Positions 34,637 through 41,861 of a stretch of 64,000 bases of DNA are shown here, piece by piece. A program made the translations under genes and the position numbers. The notes under the pieces were generated by a model. The model saw only the letters and a program-made list of their open reading frames with translations, did not search any database and was not told where the DNA came from. Origin of the DNA: an uncultured Actinomycetes bacterium (GTDB lineage: Bacteria; Actinomycetota; CADDZG01; WHSQ01); assembly GCA_937863385.1 (NCBI GenBank), contig CALMBW010000018.1, forward strand, positions 124,001-188,000, in the 5' to 3' direction. Numbering within the stretch: the stretch's first letter is position 1; each line of letters begins with the position of its first letter.

Positions 34637-35383
34637 ATGGCCTTTGTAATGGCTCCAAAGAGGAGAATGGTCAGCGTCTCCCTCTCGATGTGGGTTGTCT
34701 TATCGCTCGTCGGATGCGGGGGATCCACTCAAGACGTTTCATCTGACCAGGACATCGACTTGATTTCAGTCCTGAAATCTCGCTCTGAAGCAGCCTCTAG
34801 GGTTCGACCATTCGATTCGATCTCTGACGTACTCGCCAATACCCGATACCGGGTCGCGGGACAGCCCCCACGGCCGCTCACTGAAGCGGTTGTGGTAGGA
34901 CGGTTCACCGACTCCACAGCCGGTCGAGGGTTTTCGGTCACAGGTGAAGACGCTCCAGCCGGTGACGAGGTCGACTTCGAAGACCCAGACGCTCTGTGGC
35001 GGACGGTGCACGCGTCCCTCGAGGTCGAGGAGGTCATCTCGGGCTCACTCGAAAGCAGTAATACGCTCGTCGGGCTTGCCCTCAACCCCGATGTTCCGCT
35101 GGACGAAGTTAGCGCGGACCTCAAAGCCATGGGACGCGTCGTCGTGTTCCTGCATCGAACGCCGGTTTTTGCCTATGACCCTTCGGTGTATGGGATCCTG
35201 CTCGACGGAGGGTTGCTCGGCACTCTGGCGGGAGATGCGATCCGACTCCCGATTCTCGACGACTCTGAAGAGAGCGCGCTTCTGAGCGGAGCGGCCACTC
35301 TCGACCATCTGCGAAGAGCAGCCGAACGGCCCGACGTCGTGGTCGAGGTCGATCGCAACGGGCAAGCCCGAGACGAAAAATAG
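34637..35383 (+). CDS. Lipoprotein, function unknown
   Basis: 248 residues from ATG 34637. A basic N-terminus and hydrophobic segment lead to the lipobox LSLVGC, so the Cys would be lipidated and the protein held on the outer face of the membrane. The mature part is acidic and beta-rich, without a recognised domain. It is transcribed with the metalloprotease and could tether, inhibit or present it. A GC stem plus five T follows at 35444. Confidence 0.7.
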   Translation: MAFVMAPKRRMVSVSLSMWVVLSLVGCGGSTQDVSSDQDIDLISVLKSRSEAASRVRPFDSISDVLANTRYRVAGQPPRPLTEAVVVGRFTDSTAGRGFSVTGEDAPAGDEVDFEDPDALWRTVHASLEVEEVISGSLESSNTLVGLALNPDVPLDEVSADLKAMGRVVVFLHRTPVFAYDPSVYGILLDGGLLGTLAGDAIRLPILDDSEESALLSGAATLDHLRRAAERPDVVVEVDRNGQARDEK

Positions 35384-35443
35384 CCACTCCCGAAGAAGAA
35401 GGCGGGGCATGCCCTTCCTCTTCTCCTTCTGCTAATTGGCCTC

Positions 35444-35465
35444 GGGCCGAAGGCCCCTCCTTTTT
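35444..35465 (+). terminator. Intrinsic terminator of the metalloprotease-lipoprotein pair
   Basis: GGGCC/GGCCC stem with a GAA loop (35444-35456), then CTCC and five T. It lies 60 bp after the lipoprotein stop. Confidence 0.6.
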
Positions 35466-35630
35466 CGTCTCGACAAAACGTTCGAGTTGTAACGCCCATG
35501 TTTATTGCCGGAGGGCTGTGGACGATCTCGCCCGATTCAGTCGGCCCCTGCGCGGGCTACTCCTCAGCACACCTCTTGGTGGGGCGGTAGGTAACGGCTC
35601 GGGCTTGCCCTACCGCCTGAACAGCACCAT

Positions 35631-35654
35631 GGAGCCCGGCCGAAGCCGGGCTCC
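35631..35654 (-). terminator. UUCG-loop hairpin terminator after ssb
   Basis: Perfect 10-bp stem GGAGCCCGGC / GCCGGGCTCC whose minus-strand loop is TTCG, an extra-stable tetraloop. It begins 20 bp after the minus-strand ssb stop. There is no T-tract, and it reads as a hairpin on both strands. Confidence 0.7.
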
Positions 35655-35674
35655 ATTTAGCTGGGTAGCTGGTG

Positions 35675-36061
35675 CTACCCGGTGGTCTCGGCCGGGACCG
35701 GGGAGGCGTCGGCCGAGGGCTTGGTGATCTGAACCGTGGCGAACTGAAGATCTGCTGCCACGTTAGAGGCTTGGATCTCGACCGAGTGGCGCTTGTTGCC
35801 GTCTTCGGTCTGCCAGCTGCGCTGGATCAGCTTGCCGGTGACAACAACCCGTGCGCCCTTCTTGAGGGACTCAGCGACGTTGTTGGCGAGACCGTTCCAG
35901 GCGGTGACGGAAAAGAAGCCGTCGGTGATGTCCTGCCACTGGCCCTTGCTCTTGCTGCGGTGACTGACCGCCACGGTCAGGTTGGCGACCGCCTTGCCGG
36001 ACTGGGTGTAGCGCAGCGTTGGGTCCTCGGTGAGGTTCCCGACTAGAGCTACCTGGTTCAT
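35675..36061 (-). CDS. ssb: Single-stranded DNA-binding protein (second of three)
   Basis: 128 residues. The OB-fold opening MNQVALVGNLTEDPTLRYTQSGKAVANL and GARVVVTGKLIQRSW are standard for SSB. The C-terminal tail is short and lacks an acidic PF tip. It closely resembles the SSB at 44816 (both begin MNQVALVGN) and less so the plus-strand SSB, so the minus-strand pair are probably paralogues. It points toward the putative oriT and has hairpin A 78 bp upstream, the layout expected for a leading-region early gene. Confidence 0.93.
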   Translation of the reverse strand: MNQVALVGNLTEDPTLRYTQSGKAVANLTVAVSHRSKSKGQWQDITDGFFSVTAWNGLANNVAESLKKGARVVVTGKLIQRSWQTEDGNKRHSVEIQASNVAADLQFATVQITKPSADASPVPAETTG

Positions 36062-36138
36062 GTGCTTCTCCTTTTCCCGACGCCTACGGCGTCTTAGCCG
36101 TTCTTACGGCCCGTGCTTCAGGGCGGAGATAGCGACGA

Positions 36139-36198
36139 GGTCAACCGGCAGCGGAGCTGGTCCGAGCACTCATGAGCGCGCAGGGCTCACGGTTTACC
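36139..36198 (-). promoter_or_regulatory. Leading-region stem-loop, copy A (putative single-strand promoter)
   Basis: A 9-bp stem with one mismatch: GGTCAACCG (36139-36147) with CGGTTTACC (36190-36198) encloses a 42-nt loop. The loop contains the family core at 36163-36183, identical over 21 nt to copies B and D. Downstream on the plus strand is the family motif GGAGCGACCGTCCTA (36202-36216). It lies 78 bp upstream of ssb. Confidence 0.6.
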
Positions 36199-36274
36199 GA
36201 AGGAGCGACCGTCCTAATGTGCCGAGTAAGAGAACGGCCTGCAGCAGATAAGGGAGAAGCGATAACGTGAGCCC

Positions 36275-36793
36275 ATGTCGAAATCAGAGCCGACCCTCGA
36301 TCCAGAACGGGCCAAGATCGTGGAAGAGCTAAAGAAGTTGGGCGTGACCGGGATCATGATCACCCTCGCCGAGCAGGGCGAGATATCGAAAGTGGAATGT
36401 GCAGCGGAAGAGAACTGTCTGTGCCCCGATGAACTCGGGGGTGGTACGCACTTCGACACGATCCCCGAACCAATATCCGATTGGATCCCTACGCAGGATC
36501 ACATCACTCTCAAGAGTGAAGGCGGGAAACTGACGGTCGACAACGTCCAACTCATGCATCGGTTATGCAACAGGGTCCGCTATACCGGCGAGCCCGGCAA
36601 GAAAGACATCAAACGCATCCAAGCCGCCCGGGCAGCCGCGCTGATCGGTCCGCGCTTCTCCATCATCAAGGATGACGTAGAAGTGGATACGGCCACCGAC
36701 TACGAGCAAGCATTAGGGATCGCTGAGGAGCACGTCGCTACGATCCGTGACAACACGACCGGAGCCGTCATCACTTTCCCGGAACGCCACTAG
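36275..36793 (+). CDS. HNH-type endonuclease-like protein
   Basis: 172 residues. A Cys pair (CLCPDEL) precedes PTQDHITLKSEGGKLTVDNVQLMHRLCN. The D-H, then N, then H/CN pattern is that of HNH/beta-beta-alpha-metal nucleases. The C-terminal part is charged and helical. There is no partner gene on this strand; it stands alone between minus-strand operons. Possible roles are a homing-type or restriction-type nuclease. The call rests on the motif alone. Confidence 0.6.
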   Translation: MSKSEPTLDPERAKIVEELKKLGVTGIMITLAEQGEISKVECAAEENCLCPDELGGGTHFDTIPEPISDWIPTQDHITLKSEGGKLTVDNVQLMHRLCNRVRYTGEPGKKDIKRIQAARAAALIGPRFSIIKDDVEVDTATDYEQALGIAEEHVATIRDNTTGAVITFPERH

Positions 36794-36829
36794 CCCTCAG
36801 GGCACTCGAGCGCCGCTTGTGAGCCCGCT

Positions 36830-37150
36830 TCACGAGTCGCTGGTGAGACTCGTAACCTGGTCCACCCGGAAGAAGATTTTGGTGCCGGGCAACTCGATCT
36901 CAGAAGGTAGGTGCTCCGCCTCCCGGGGATGTGGCACCAGACACTCCTCGCATGCATCGGGTCGGACATCTGATCTCCGCGTTACGTACAGCACGTACCC
37001 CGGGTAACCGTCGGGGGCAGTTTCGCCTTGGACGAAATATCCGTCACCGGGATAAGTTCTGCGAACAACTTCCAAGGCAGCATCAAGAACACCTTTTGCA
37101 TGGGAAACATCTGGTGTCGCCACGATAGTCGCAACTGGATCGTCGTACAT
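36830..37150 (-). CDS. Hypothetical protein
   Basis: 106 residues, acidic, with a single central pair of Cys (ACEECLVPHP) and a beta-rich pattern (GYFVQGETAPDGYPGYVLYVTRR). No family is recognised and no membrane segment is seen. It follows the pentapeptide-repeat gene by 69 bp in the same direction and may be the last gene of the B-hairpin operon. Confidence 0.5.
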   Translation of the reverse strand: MYDDPVATIVATPDVSHAKGVLDAALEVVRRTYPGDGYFVQGETAPDGYPGYVLYVTRRSDVRPDACEECLVPHPREAEHLPSEIELPGTKIFFRVDQVTSLTSDS

Positions 37151-37219
37151 GCCTCACACTCTAAGACAGTTCAGATACGAGCCTCGAGATCTGGAACCGC
37201 GAAAGGTTTGCACGATGCA

Positions 37220-38146
37220 TCAAAGATGGTTCTCACAGCTTCCGGCCGCGTCATCACTGCTGGTCCCATCTGGACAGGTCGTGCCCGACCAAATCACGTC
37301 GGTCAAAGACGCATCGTAAAGTATGGCCCCCTCTAAATCCGCCCCCGTCAAGTCCGCCTCATCGAGTATGGCGCCTGTCAAGTCCACGTTACGAAGGTCC
37401 ACTCCGCTCAGGTCAGAACCAGCGAGGTCAGCCCCACGGATAGATACCAATGGACTAGGTGCCGGCGGGTTGGCGGCCCAGCTGAATGCGATGATTCCCG
37501 CAGCCGAAATTACCGCTGCTGTCATCATCCTTGGTAGAGCCCTCCTCCTAAAGAAGTGAACGTAGGTGACGAAGTTGCCAATCGTGACGACATCGTCACG
37601 TCTCTTGAGGACGTCAAGCAAAGACTCGTAGGCTCCGTCAATATCAGCTTGAAGATCTTGATCAATTTCGTCTTGGTCAGCCCTAGCTTGAGCTGCTAAG
37701 TCGTCGAATGACTTGTAGGCGGCAGCCTGCTTCGTTTCAAGATCCACAAAATCGTTGAAACCTTGTAGTTGGTCGGGGTTCGCCTCGAAGTATTCAAAGG
37801 CTGGATCTCCCTCCTGCCAATCTCGCTTGAAATCGCTAACCTGGCGACGCTCCGGCGCGAGAAGAAGTACGCCTACCCAGATGGCCGCCATCACGCCTCC
37901 GAGTGCGGCCGTGCCCCCAGCCGCTGCTATCCACAAGCGAGCGCATTCCACCGAGTCAGGTCGGCAGATGGGCAATTTCCCGATGCTGGATAGCTGACTA
38001 CCAGCGATTAGAGCTGCGCCAACTGCAGCAAAACTGGCCACCAGCCATTTCGCCGCATCCCTGATCTGGTTGCTCTGCGCTTCAACTCTGATGCCGACGT
38101 CTAGACTGCTGGCGGCCCTTGACTCGTCGTCTCCGAGCGTTGCCAT
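37220..38146 (-). CDS. Membrane protein with C-terminal pentapeptide repeats
   Basis: 308 residues. Membrane helices lie at about 35-55, 75-100 and 200-225. A C-terminal block of A(D/N)LxG pentapeptide repeats (GADLAGSDLSGVDLRNVDLTGA...) spans about residues 235-290 and would fold as a right-handed quadrilateral helix. Pentapeptide proteins can mimic DNA (MfpA, Qnr), but membrane-linked forms are usually of unknown role. It starts right after the H1-like gene stop and is likely co-transcribed. Confidence 0.7.
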   Translation of the reverse strand: MATLGDDESRAASSLDVGIRVEAQSNQIRDAAKWLVASFAAVGAALIAGSQLSSIGKLPICRPDSVECARLWIAAAGGTAALGGVMAAIWVGVLLLAPERRQVSDFKRDWQEGDPAFEYFEANPDQLQGFNDFVDLETKQAAAYKSFDDLAAQARADQDEIDQDLQADIDGAYESLLDVLKRRDDVVTIGNFVTYVHFFRRRALPRMMTAAVISAAGIIAFSWAANPPAPSPLVSIRGADLAGSDLSGVDLRNVDLTGAILDEADLTGADLEGAILYDASLTDVIWSGTTCPDGTSSDDAAGSCENHL

Positions 38147-38566
38147 CTAACGTCTCCTCGACGACTTTCTCCTGGTCGCCTTTCTCGCTGCGGGCTTCCT
38201 TCTCGTCGACTTCCTTGCTGGCGGAGTTGGAGGCCTCGCCGGAACCTTCGCTTTCTTCCGTGCGGTGCTTTTCCGACCCGTGGACTTCTTCCGGGCGGTC
38301 GTTTTCTTTGCGGTGCTCTTGCGACCCGGGGACTTCTTCCGACCGGTCGTTTTCTTTGCGGTGCTCTTGCGACCCGTGGTCTTCTTCCGGCCGGTCGTCT
38401 TCCGAGCGGTGCTCTTGCGACCCGTGGTCTTCTTCCGGCCGGTCGTCTTCCGAGCAGTGCTCTTGCGATCCGTGGTCTTCTTCCGTGCCGTGGACTTACG
38501 AGCCGCTGGCTTACGCGTCGTCCTCCGTGCAGAAGACTTTCTACCCGATATTTTCTTCGCAGCCAC
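38147..38566 (-). CDS. Lys/Arg-rich histone H1-like repetitive protein
   Basis: 139 residues from GTG 38564-38566, behind GGGAGGGCG. Almost the whole protein is KS-T-A-R-K-T-T-G-R-K-type repeats of 16 residues, very basic with Ser/Thr/Ala/Gly as the only fillers. This composition resembles the tails of H1-like nucleoid proteins such as AlgP, Hc1 or the mycobacterial HupB tail, which bind DNA non-specifically. It sits 66 bp after the prim-pol in the same direction. It may compact or protect the incoming element DNA. Confidence 0.75.
   Translation of the reverse strand: MAAKKISGRKSSARRTTRKPAARKSTARKKTTDRKSTARKTTGRKKTTGRKSTARKTTGRKKTTGRKSTAKKTTGRKKSPGRKSTAKKTTARKKSTGRKSTARKKAKVPARPPTPPARKSTRRKPAARKATRRKSSRRR
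38263..38502. repeat. 48-bp tandem repeat inside the H1-like gene
   Basis: Five consecutive 48-bp units starting CGGTGC. Units three and four are identical; the rest differ by a few bases. Each encodes 16 residues, so the repeat number can change without a frameshift. Confidence 0.85.
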
Positions 38567-38632
38567 TAGATCGCCCTCCCCACTGTCGGTCGATAGCGAT
38601 TGAACCATCCGCCGGACTCCTCGCACAAGCCG

Positions 38633-39532
38633 TCACCGCGCACTCCTAAGTCTCAAACTCTCGGTCAAAGGAGAGCCTGTTACACCCACTCGACGCACAG
38701 CCTCGAAAGCGCTGTCGATGGTGCGGGTGGTTTCCCAGTCGGTCAGGCCGATCGACAGAGCAACGCGGACGAGTTCGGCTCGGGCTGTGGGGTCTAGCAG
38801 ATGGCCGGCAGCGATGAGCTTGCCGATGATGAACGCGCAGCGGTTGAGGGTGTGGTTGCGCTCCCCCACTTTGGCGGCTCGCAGGATGTCGAGTTGGTTG
38901 CGCAGGACCTTGAGTCCGTAAGGTGTGCCGTCGCCGGTGAAAGGACCTGCTGGTGGTGCGATCGGAACCAACCGGCGCGGCGATTCACGGAGCCACTCGG
39001 GTGCCTCGGCGATCGGGATCTCGCCATCGAGCCACGAGTAACTGTTGCCCGATAGGTGCCGGCTCGGTGGTGCCACGATGTAGCCACCGTCGGCGCGCAG
39101 ATCGATCCCGGGCAGGGATCCTGAGATGCCGGGCAAGCCGCTTGTGTGATTGCGAAGTGAAGAGTCTGCAGCGCGCCTATATATAAGGTGTAACCCGCCG
39201 CCTCCGGTGAGCCCTGCGAGTGTCCTTGGTAGCTTGTGAATCACGCGGTCTAGCGATGCGAACGCTCTCGGTAGATCGATATCGACCACCACGATGCCTG
39301 CCCGCTCCCCCGTCGTGACTGCGACGTTCGCGTTGGGCCACTGCCGCCACCAGGTCTTGATACGAGCGATGTTGGTCACCGCTTCGTGAAGGCCGCGGCG
39401 GACCAGCGGATGCTTGCCGGGCGAGGAGCAGTCACGGCCACAGGTACAGGTGCTGTTGACGATGCCGTGCAGCGGAAACACCGGCCAGCCTCGTTGGGCG
39501 TATCCGACAGCCGCCCACAACATCTCGTTCAC
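38633..39532 (-). CDS. Bifunctional DNA primase/polymerase (prim-pol)
   Basis: 299 residues, GTG start at 39530-39532 overlapping the previous stop. The prim-pol N-terminal domain is clear: YAQRGWPVFPLHG, a Cys-rich CTCGRDCSSPGKHP, VVVDIDLP (catalytic Asp pair) and TGGGGLHLIYR. It can synthesise primers and extend them. A helicase domain is missing, so it is the short mobile-element form. In a leading region it would prime second-strand synthesis in the recipient. It belongs to the operon downstream of hairpin B. Confidence 0.9.
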   Translation of the reverse strand: MNEMLWAAVGYAQRGWPVFPLHGIVNSTCTCGRDCSSPGKHPLVRRGLHEAVTNIARIKTWWRQWPNANVAVTTGERAGIVVVDIDLPRAFASLDRVIHKLPRTLAGLTGGGGLHLIYRRAADSSLRNHTSGLPGISGSLPGIDLRADGGYIVAPPSRHLSGNSYSWLDGEIPIAEAPEWLRESPRRLVPIAPPAGPFTGDGTPYGLKVLRNQLDILRAAKVGERNHTLNRCAFIIGKLIAAGHLLDPTARAELVRVALSIGLTDWETTRTIDSAFEAVRRVGVTGSPLTESLRLRSAR

Positions 39533-39699
39533 GATCCCAGCTCCTCGAGATAGGTGTCACAGCGCTCGGTCAACTCGGCTGCGAGTTCGGAAGCCCTGTC
39601 GAAACCATCATCGGCGAGACGGTCACGCAGACCGGCCAAGGTAGAAGCGAGAAGAACGACGACCAGGTTGCCTAGGTCTACAGGTGCCGGCTCGCTCAT
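39529..39699 (-). CDS. 56-residue helical protein, translationally coupled
   Basis: ATG 39697-39699 overlaps the upstream stop (ATGA), and its TGA 39529-39531 overlaps the prim-pol GTG. The product (MSEPAPVDLGNLVVVLLAST, then an amphipathic acidic helix ending YLEELGS) has no known family. Double coupling makes it real with good confidence despite its size. It may be an adaptor for the prim-pol. Confidence 0.75.
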   Translation of the reverse strand: MSEPAPVDLGNLVVVLLASTLAGLRDRLADDGFDRASELAAELTERCDTYLEELGS

Positions 39700-40175
39700 G
39701 ACGCAGCCTTTCCTGCAAGCTCGAAGGCGTTGTCGTGGAAGCGCTTGAGCATCTCGGCTGTGCTGCGGTCGTCCGCACTGCCGACGTCACCGCAGCGGGA
39801 ACAGATGATCTCGAAGTGGCCGTCCTCGGGAACCACGAAGGCCTTGTGCGGCTCTACCACAACTTTCTCGATGGTCCACTTGTCTGCCAGAGTGGCTACG
39901 AAAGCCTCGTGAAGTCTGCTTATCGCTTTGGCTTCGATGCGGTTATCGGCTGCACCGACCAGGCCGCAGCGTTCGCATTCGATCTCGAAACGGTTGTCGT
40001 TACCGGCCAGTTCACCGGGAGGGTCATAGATAGTGCAGCTGTGGATTCCATCGACGGCCTCGCCGTCGGGGGCCTGGTCGCCGAACGCAAGCTCCAGCTC
40101 CTCGTCCTCTATGAGATCGAGTTCGTTCCACTCGTCGGTGGGAAACGCTGCCTCGTAGCCGATGGTCTCTTCCAC
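39696..40175 (-). CDS. Protein with two tandem CxxC zinc-finger-like repeats
   Basis: 159 residues. An acidic N-terminus (about 1-55) is followed by two homologous units, RFEIECERCGLVGAADNR...RLHEAF and HFEIICSRCGDVGSADDR...RFHDNAF. Each unit has CxxC and a later His that could complete a zinc site. It is the first gene after hairpin B, 63 bp away, and heads the operon with the 56-residue protein, prim-pol and H1-like gene. No named family is recognised. An early ssDNA-related or regulatory protein is a reasonable guess. Confidence 0.7.
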   Translation of the reverse strand: MEETIGYEAAFPTDEWNELDLIEDEELELAFGDQAPDGEAVDGIHSCTIYDPPGELAGNDNRFEIECERCGLVGAADNRIEAKAISRLHEAFVATLADKWTIEKVVVEPHKAFVVPEDGHFEIICSRCGDVGSADDRSTAEMLKRFHDNAFELAGKAAS

Positions 40176-40237
40176 GTCTGCCTCCTTGTTGGTCGACGGC
40201 TTTCGTCGTCCGCAGGAGCGCCGGGTTGAGCGGAGGG

Positions 40238-40292
40238 GTCAACCGATGCCGAAGGCAAGCGAGCACTCATGAGCGCGCAGCGTGCGATTGAC
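40238..40292 (-). promoter_or_regulatory. Leading-region stem-loop, copy B (putative single-strand promoter)
   Basis: Stem GTCAACCG (40238-40245) with CGATTGAC (40285-40292), one mismatch, around a 39-nt loop. Positions 40258-40286 are identical over 29 nt to 45306-45334 in copy D, although the outer stem bases differ and still pair. The downstream family motif GGAGCGGCCGGTGCTA is at 40296-40311. It lies 63 bp upstream of the zinc-finger-like gene. Confidence 0.65.
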
Positions 40293-40432
40293 GCCGGAGC
40301 GGCCGGTGCTAGACAAAGCCACGCCGTCGGCCGGGAGGCTTGGAAGGTCGCTTACGTGGCGGTCATCGGGCCGGACAGTCGGCCGCACCGGGTCAGGTTC
40401 ACAAACATGGCTGCTTGAGCATGCAGGAACTG

Positions 40433-40876
40433 CTACCCAGAGTCTCTCTGAATGAGATGCAGGATCTTGTCGTGCTCGGTGTCTAGCAGTTGCAATATGC
40501 ACGCAGGCCGGATATCGACCACTTCAAGTTCACCGATAGGGAACCAATCGAACTCAAGTAGAGACTCGCCGTCCTGACGTGAGAACCTCGTCTCCGGCAC
40601 CCCCACTGGTTCCACCTCGAAGTAGAGCCCGACCTCCTCGAAGCGAACACCCCCGTTGACGAAGTGGGTCTCGATCACGGCACACAGTCGACCTGGGGCT
40701 AGCGCCAGCCCCAGTTCCTCGAGGAGCTCGCGAGCCATCGCTTCTTCAGCGGTCTCTCCCAATTCAACGCGACCGCCCGGGACCGCCCACCAGGAATCCC
40801 GGACCATCCGGTGGAGCAGGACGGTGTCACCCCTACGGCACACGGCCCCCGCACGGATCTGTTGTCGAATCTCCAT
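40433..40876 (-). CDS. NUDIX hydrolase
   Basis: 147 residues from ATG 40874-40876. The NUDIX box is complete: GGRVELGETAEEAMARELLEELGL (Gx5Ex7REUxEExGU). The N-terminal IRAGAVCRRGDTVLLHR is typical. Such enzymes hydrolyse nucleoside diphosphates linked to another moiety; the substrate cannot be told. It lies in a cassette flanked by repeat copies B and C, divergent from the next gene, and is probably cargo. Confidence 0.9.
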   Translation of the reverse strand: MEIRQQIRAGAVCRRGDTVLLHRMVRDSWWAVPGGRVELGETAEEAMARELLEELGLALAPGRLCAVIETHFVNGGVRFEEVGLYFEVEPVGVPETRFSRQDGESLLEFDWFPIGELEVVDIRPACILQLLDTEHDKILHLIQRDSG

Positions 40877-40967
40877 AGAGTGAAGGTTACGGTTCGCAAC
40901 CAAAGATCCGCGACGGTCCCAAATCCAAAAGCAGCTGAGAGGATTTCCTAACGGATGTTTGCAACTC

Positions 40968-41783
40968 ATGCCTGACGAAGATTCAACAGCAGCAGAAGAG
41001 ATCATCGATATCGGTGCGGAGATTGCTGGCGGTGTCGCCGGATCCGCTGCTGGGCTCCTCGTTGCAGGTCCGGGAGGCGCACTGGCCGGCGCGGCCGGGG
41101 CGCCACTCGCGATCCGCGCGTTGCGGTGGGCGGGCCGTGAGGCTCGTGAGCGAGTTCTTTCCCGGAGAGAGCAAGTGCGCGCGGGCGGAGCCCTGGCGTT
41201 CGCTGCTGATGAGATCCGAACGAGGCTCGAAAGCGGAGACGTATTGAGGAACGACGGCTTCTTCAAAGAAGAGGTCGCACCGGGACGTACCGCGGCCCAG
41301 GAGATCCTCGAAGGCACTCTCATGACTGCCGAACGTTCGTACGAGGAAAAGAAAGTTCCGTACTTGGGGAGGCTCTACGCTAGCATCGGCTTCGACGAGA
41401 CGGTCGATGCGGCGGGGGCCAACTACCTGCTGAACATCGGCGCCACCTTGACTTGGATGCAGTTCGTGATCCTCTCCGTGATCGCGCATAACTTCGAAGG
41501 TCAGCTTCGATTGCGCGAATCGATGTTCGAAGGAGACGACCAGCCCATGGAGCTCGTGGCTGTAGCTCATCAGATGCTTAACCTTGCTCAGCGAGGTTTC
41601 CTGTTTCAGAAGCGACCCGGTCAGGACAACTCCGAGATCATCCTGGACGCTCCTCACATCGCGCCTCAACACCTGAAGATCCAAGGCTTCGGGTATCAGT
41701 TCTGGCGCCTCGCGAAACTTGGAGACATGCCTTCAAAGGACTGGCTCCCCATGGCGGTCATGCTGGGGAGCTCGTCCGGGTAG
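40968..41783 (+). CDS. Hypothetical protein with glycine-zipper N-terminus
   Basis: 271 residues from ATG 40968. Residues about 12-45 form an Ala/Gly-rich hydrophobic zipper (IGAEIAGGVAGSAAGLLVAG, then GGALAGAAGAPLAI) that could insert in a membrane. The rest is helical with conserved-looking VPYLGRLYASIGFDE and NLAQRGFLFQ. No family is recognised. Membrane-inserting zippers occur in several abortive-infection effectors, but there is no partner sensor here. It is cargo in the B-C cassette. Confidence 0.55.
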   Translation: MPDEDSTAAEEIIDIGAEIAGGVAGSAAGLLVAGPGGALAGAAGAPLAIRALRWAGREARERVLSRREQVRAGGALAFAADEIRTRLESGDVLRNDGFFKEEVAPGRTAAQEILEGTLMTAERSYEEKKVPYLGRLYASIGFDETVDAAGANYLLNIGATLTWMQFVILSVIAHNFEGQLRLRESMFEGDDQPMELVAVAHQMLNLAQRGFLFQKRPGQDNSEIILDAPHIAPQHLKIQGFGYQFWRLAKLGDMPSKDWLPMAVMLGSSSG

Positions 41784-41790
41784 GGCGCCC

Positions 41791-41842
41791 TTGACGCCGG
41801 AGCGGCCGGTGCTAGATGAAAGTCCAGCCGTCGACCGGGAGG
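41791..41842. repeat. Partial copy C of the leading-region repeat
   Basis: Positions 41791-41816 are identical to 40288-40313 in copy B over 26 nt. A second match, CCGTCG.CCGGGAGG, lies at 41828-41842 versus 40324-40338. The hairpin half is absent. B and C are direct repeats around the NUDIX/glycine-zipper cassette. Confidence 0.75.
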
Positions 41843-41861
41843 ACGCCGATGCAGCCGAGCG

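Noticed and set aside
38147-38626. Antisense reading frames over the Lys/Arg-rich repeat gene (Phe/Val/Ser-rich products)
   Set aside because: They are shadows of the 48-bp repeat. The minus-strand frame has the ribosome-binding site and operon context.
40968-41783. Phage holin or colicin-type toxin
   Set aside because: Only the N-terminal glycine zipper suggests membrane insertion. The rest of the protein and the lack of an immunity or lysis neighbour give no support.
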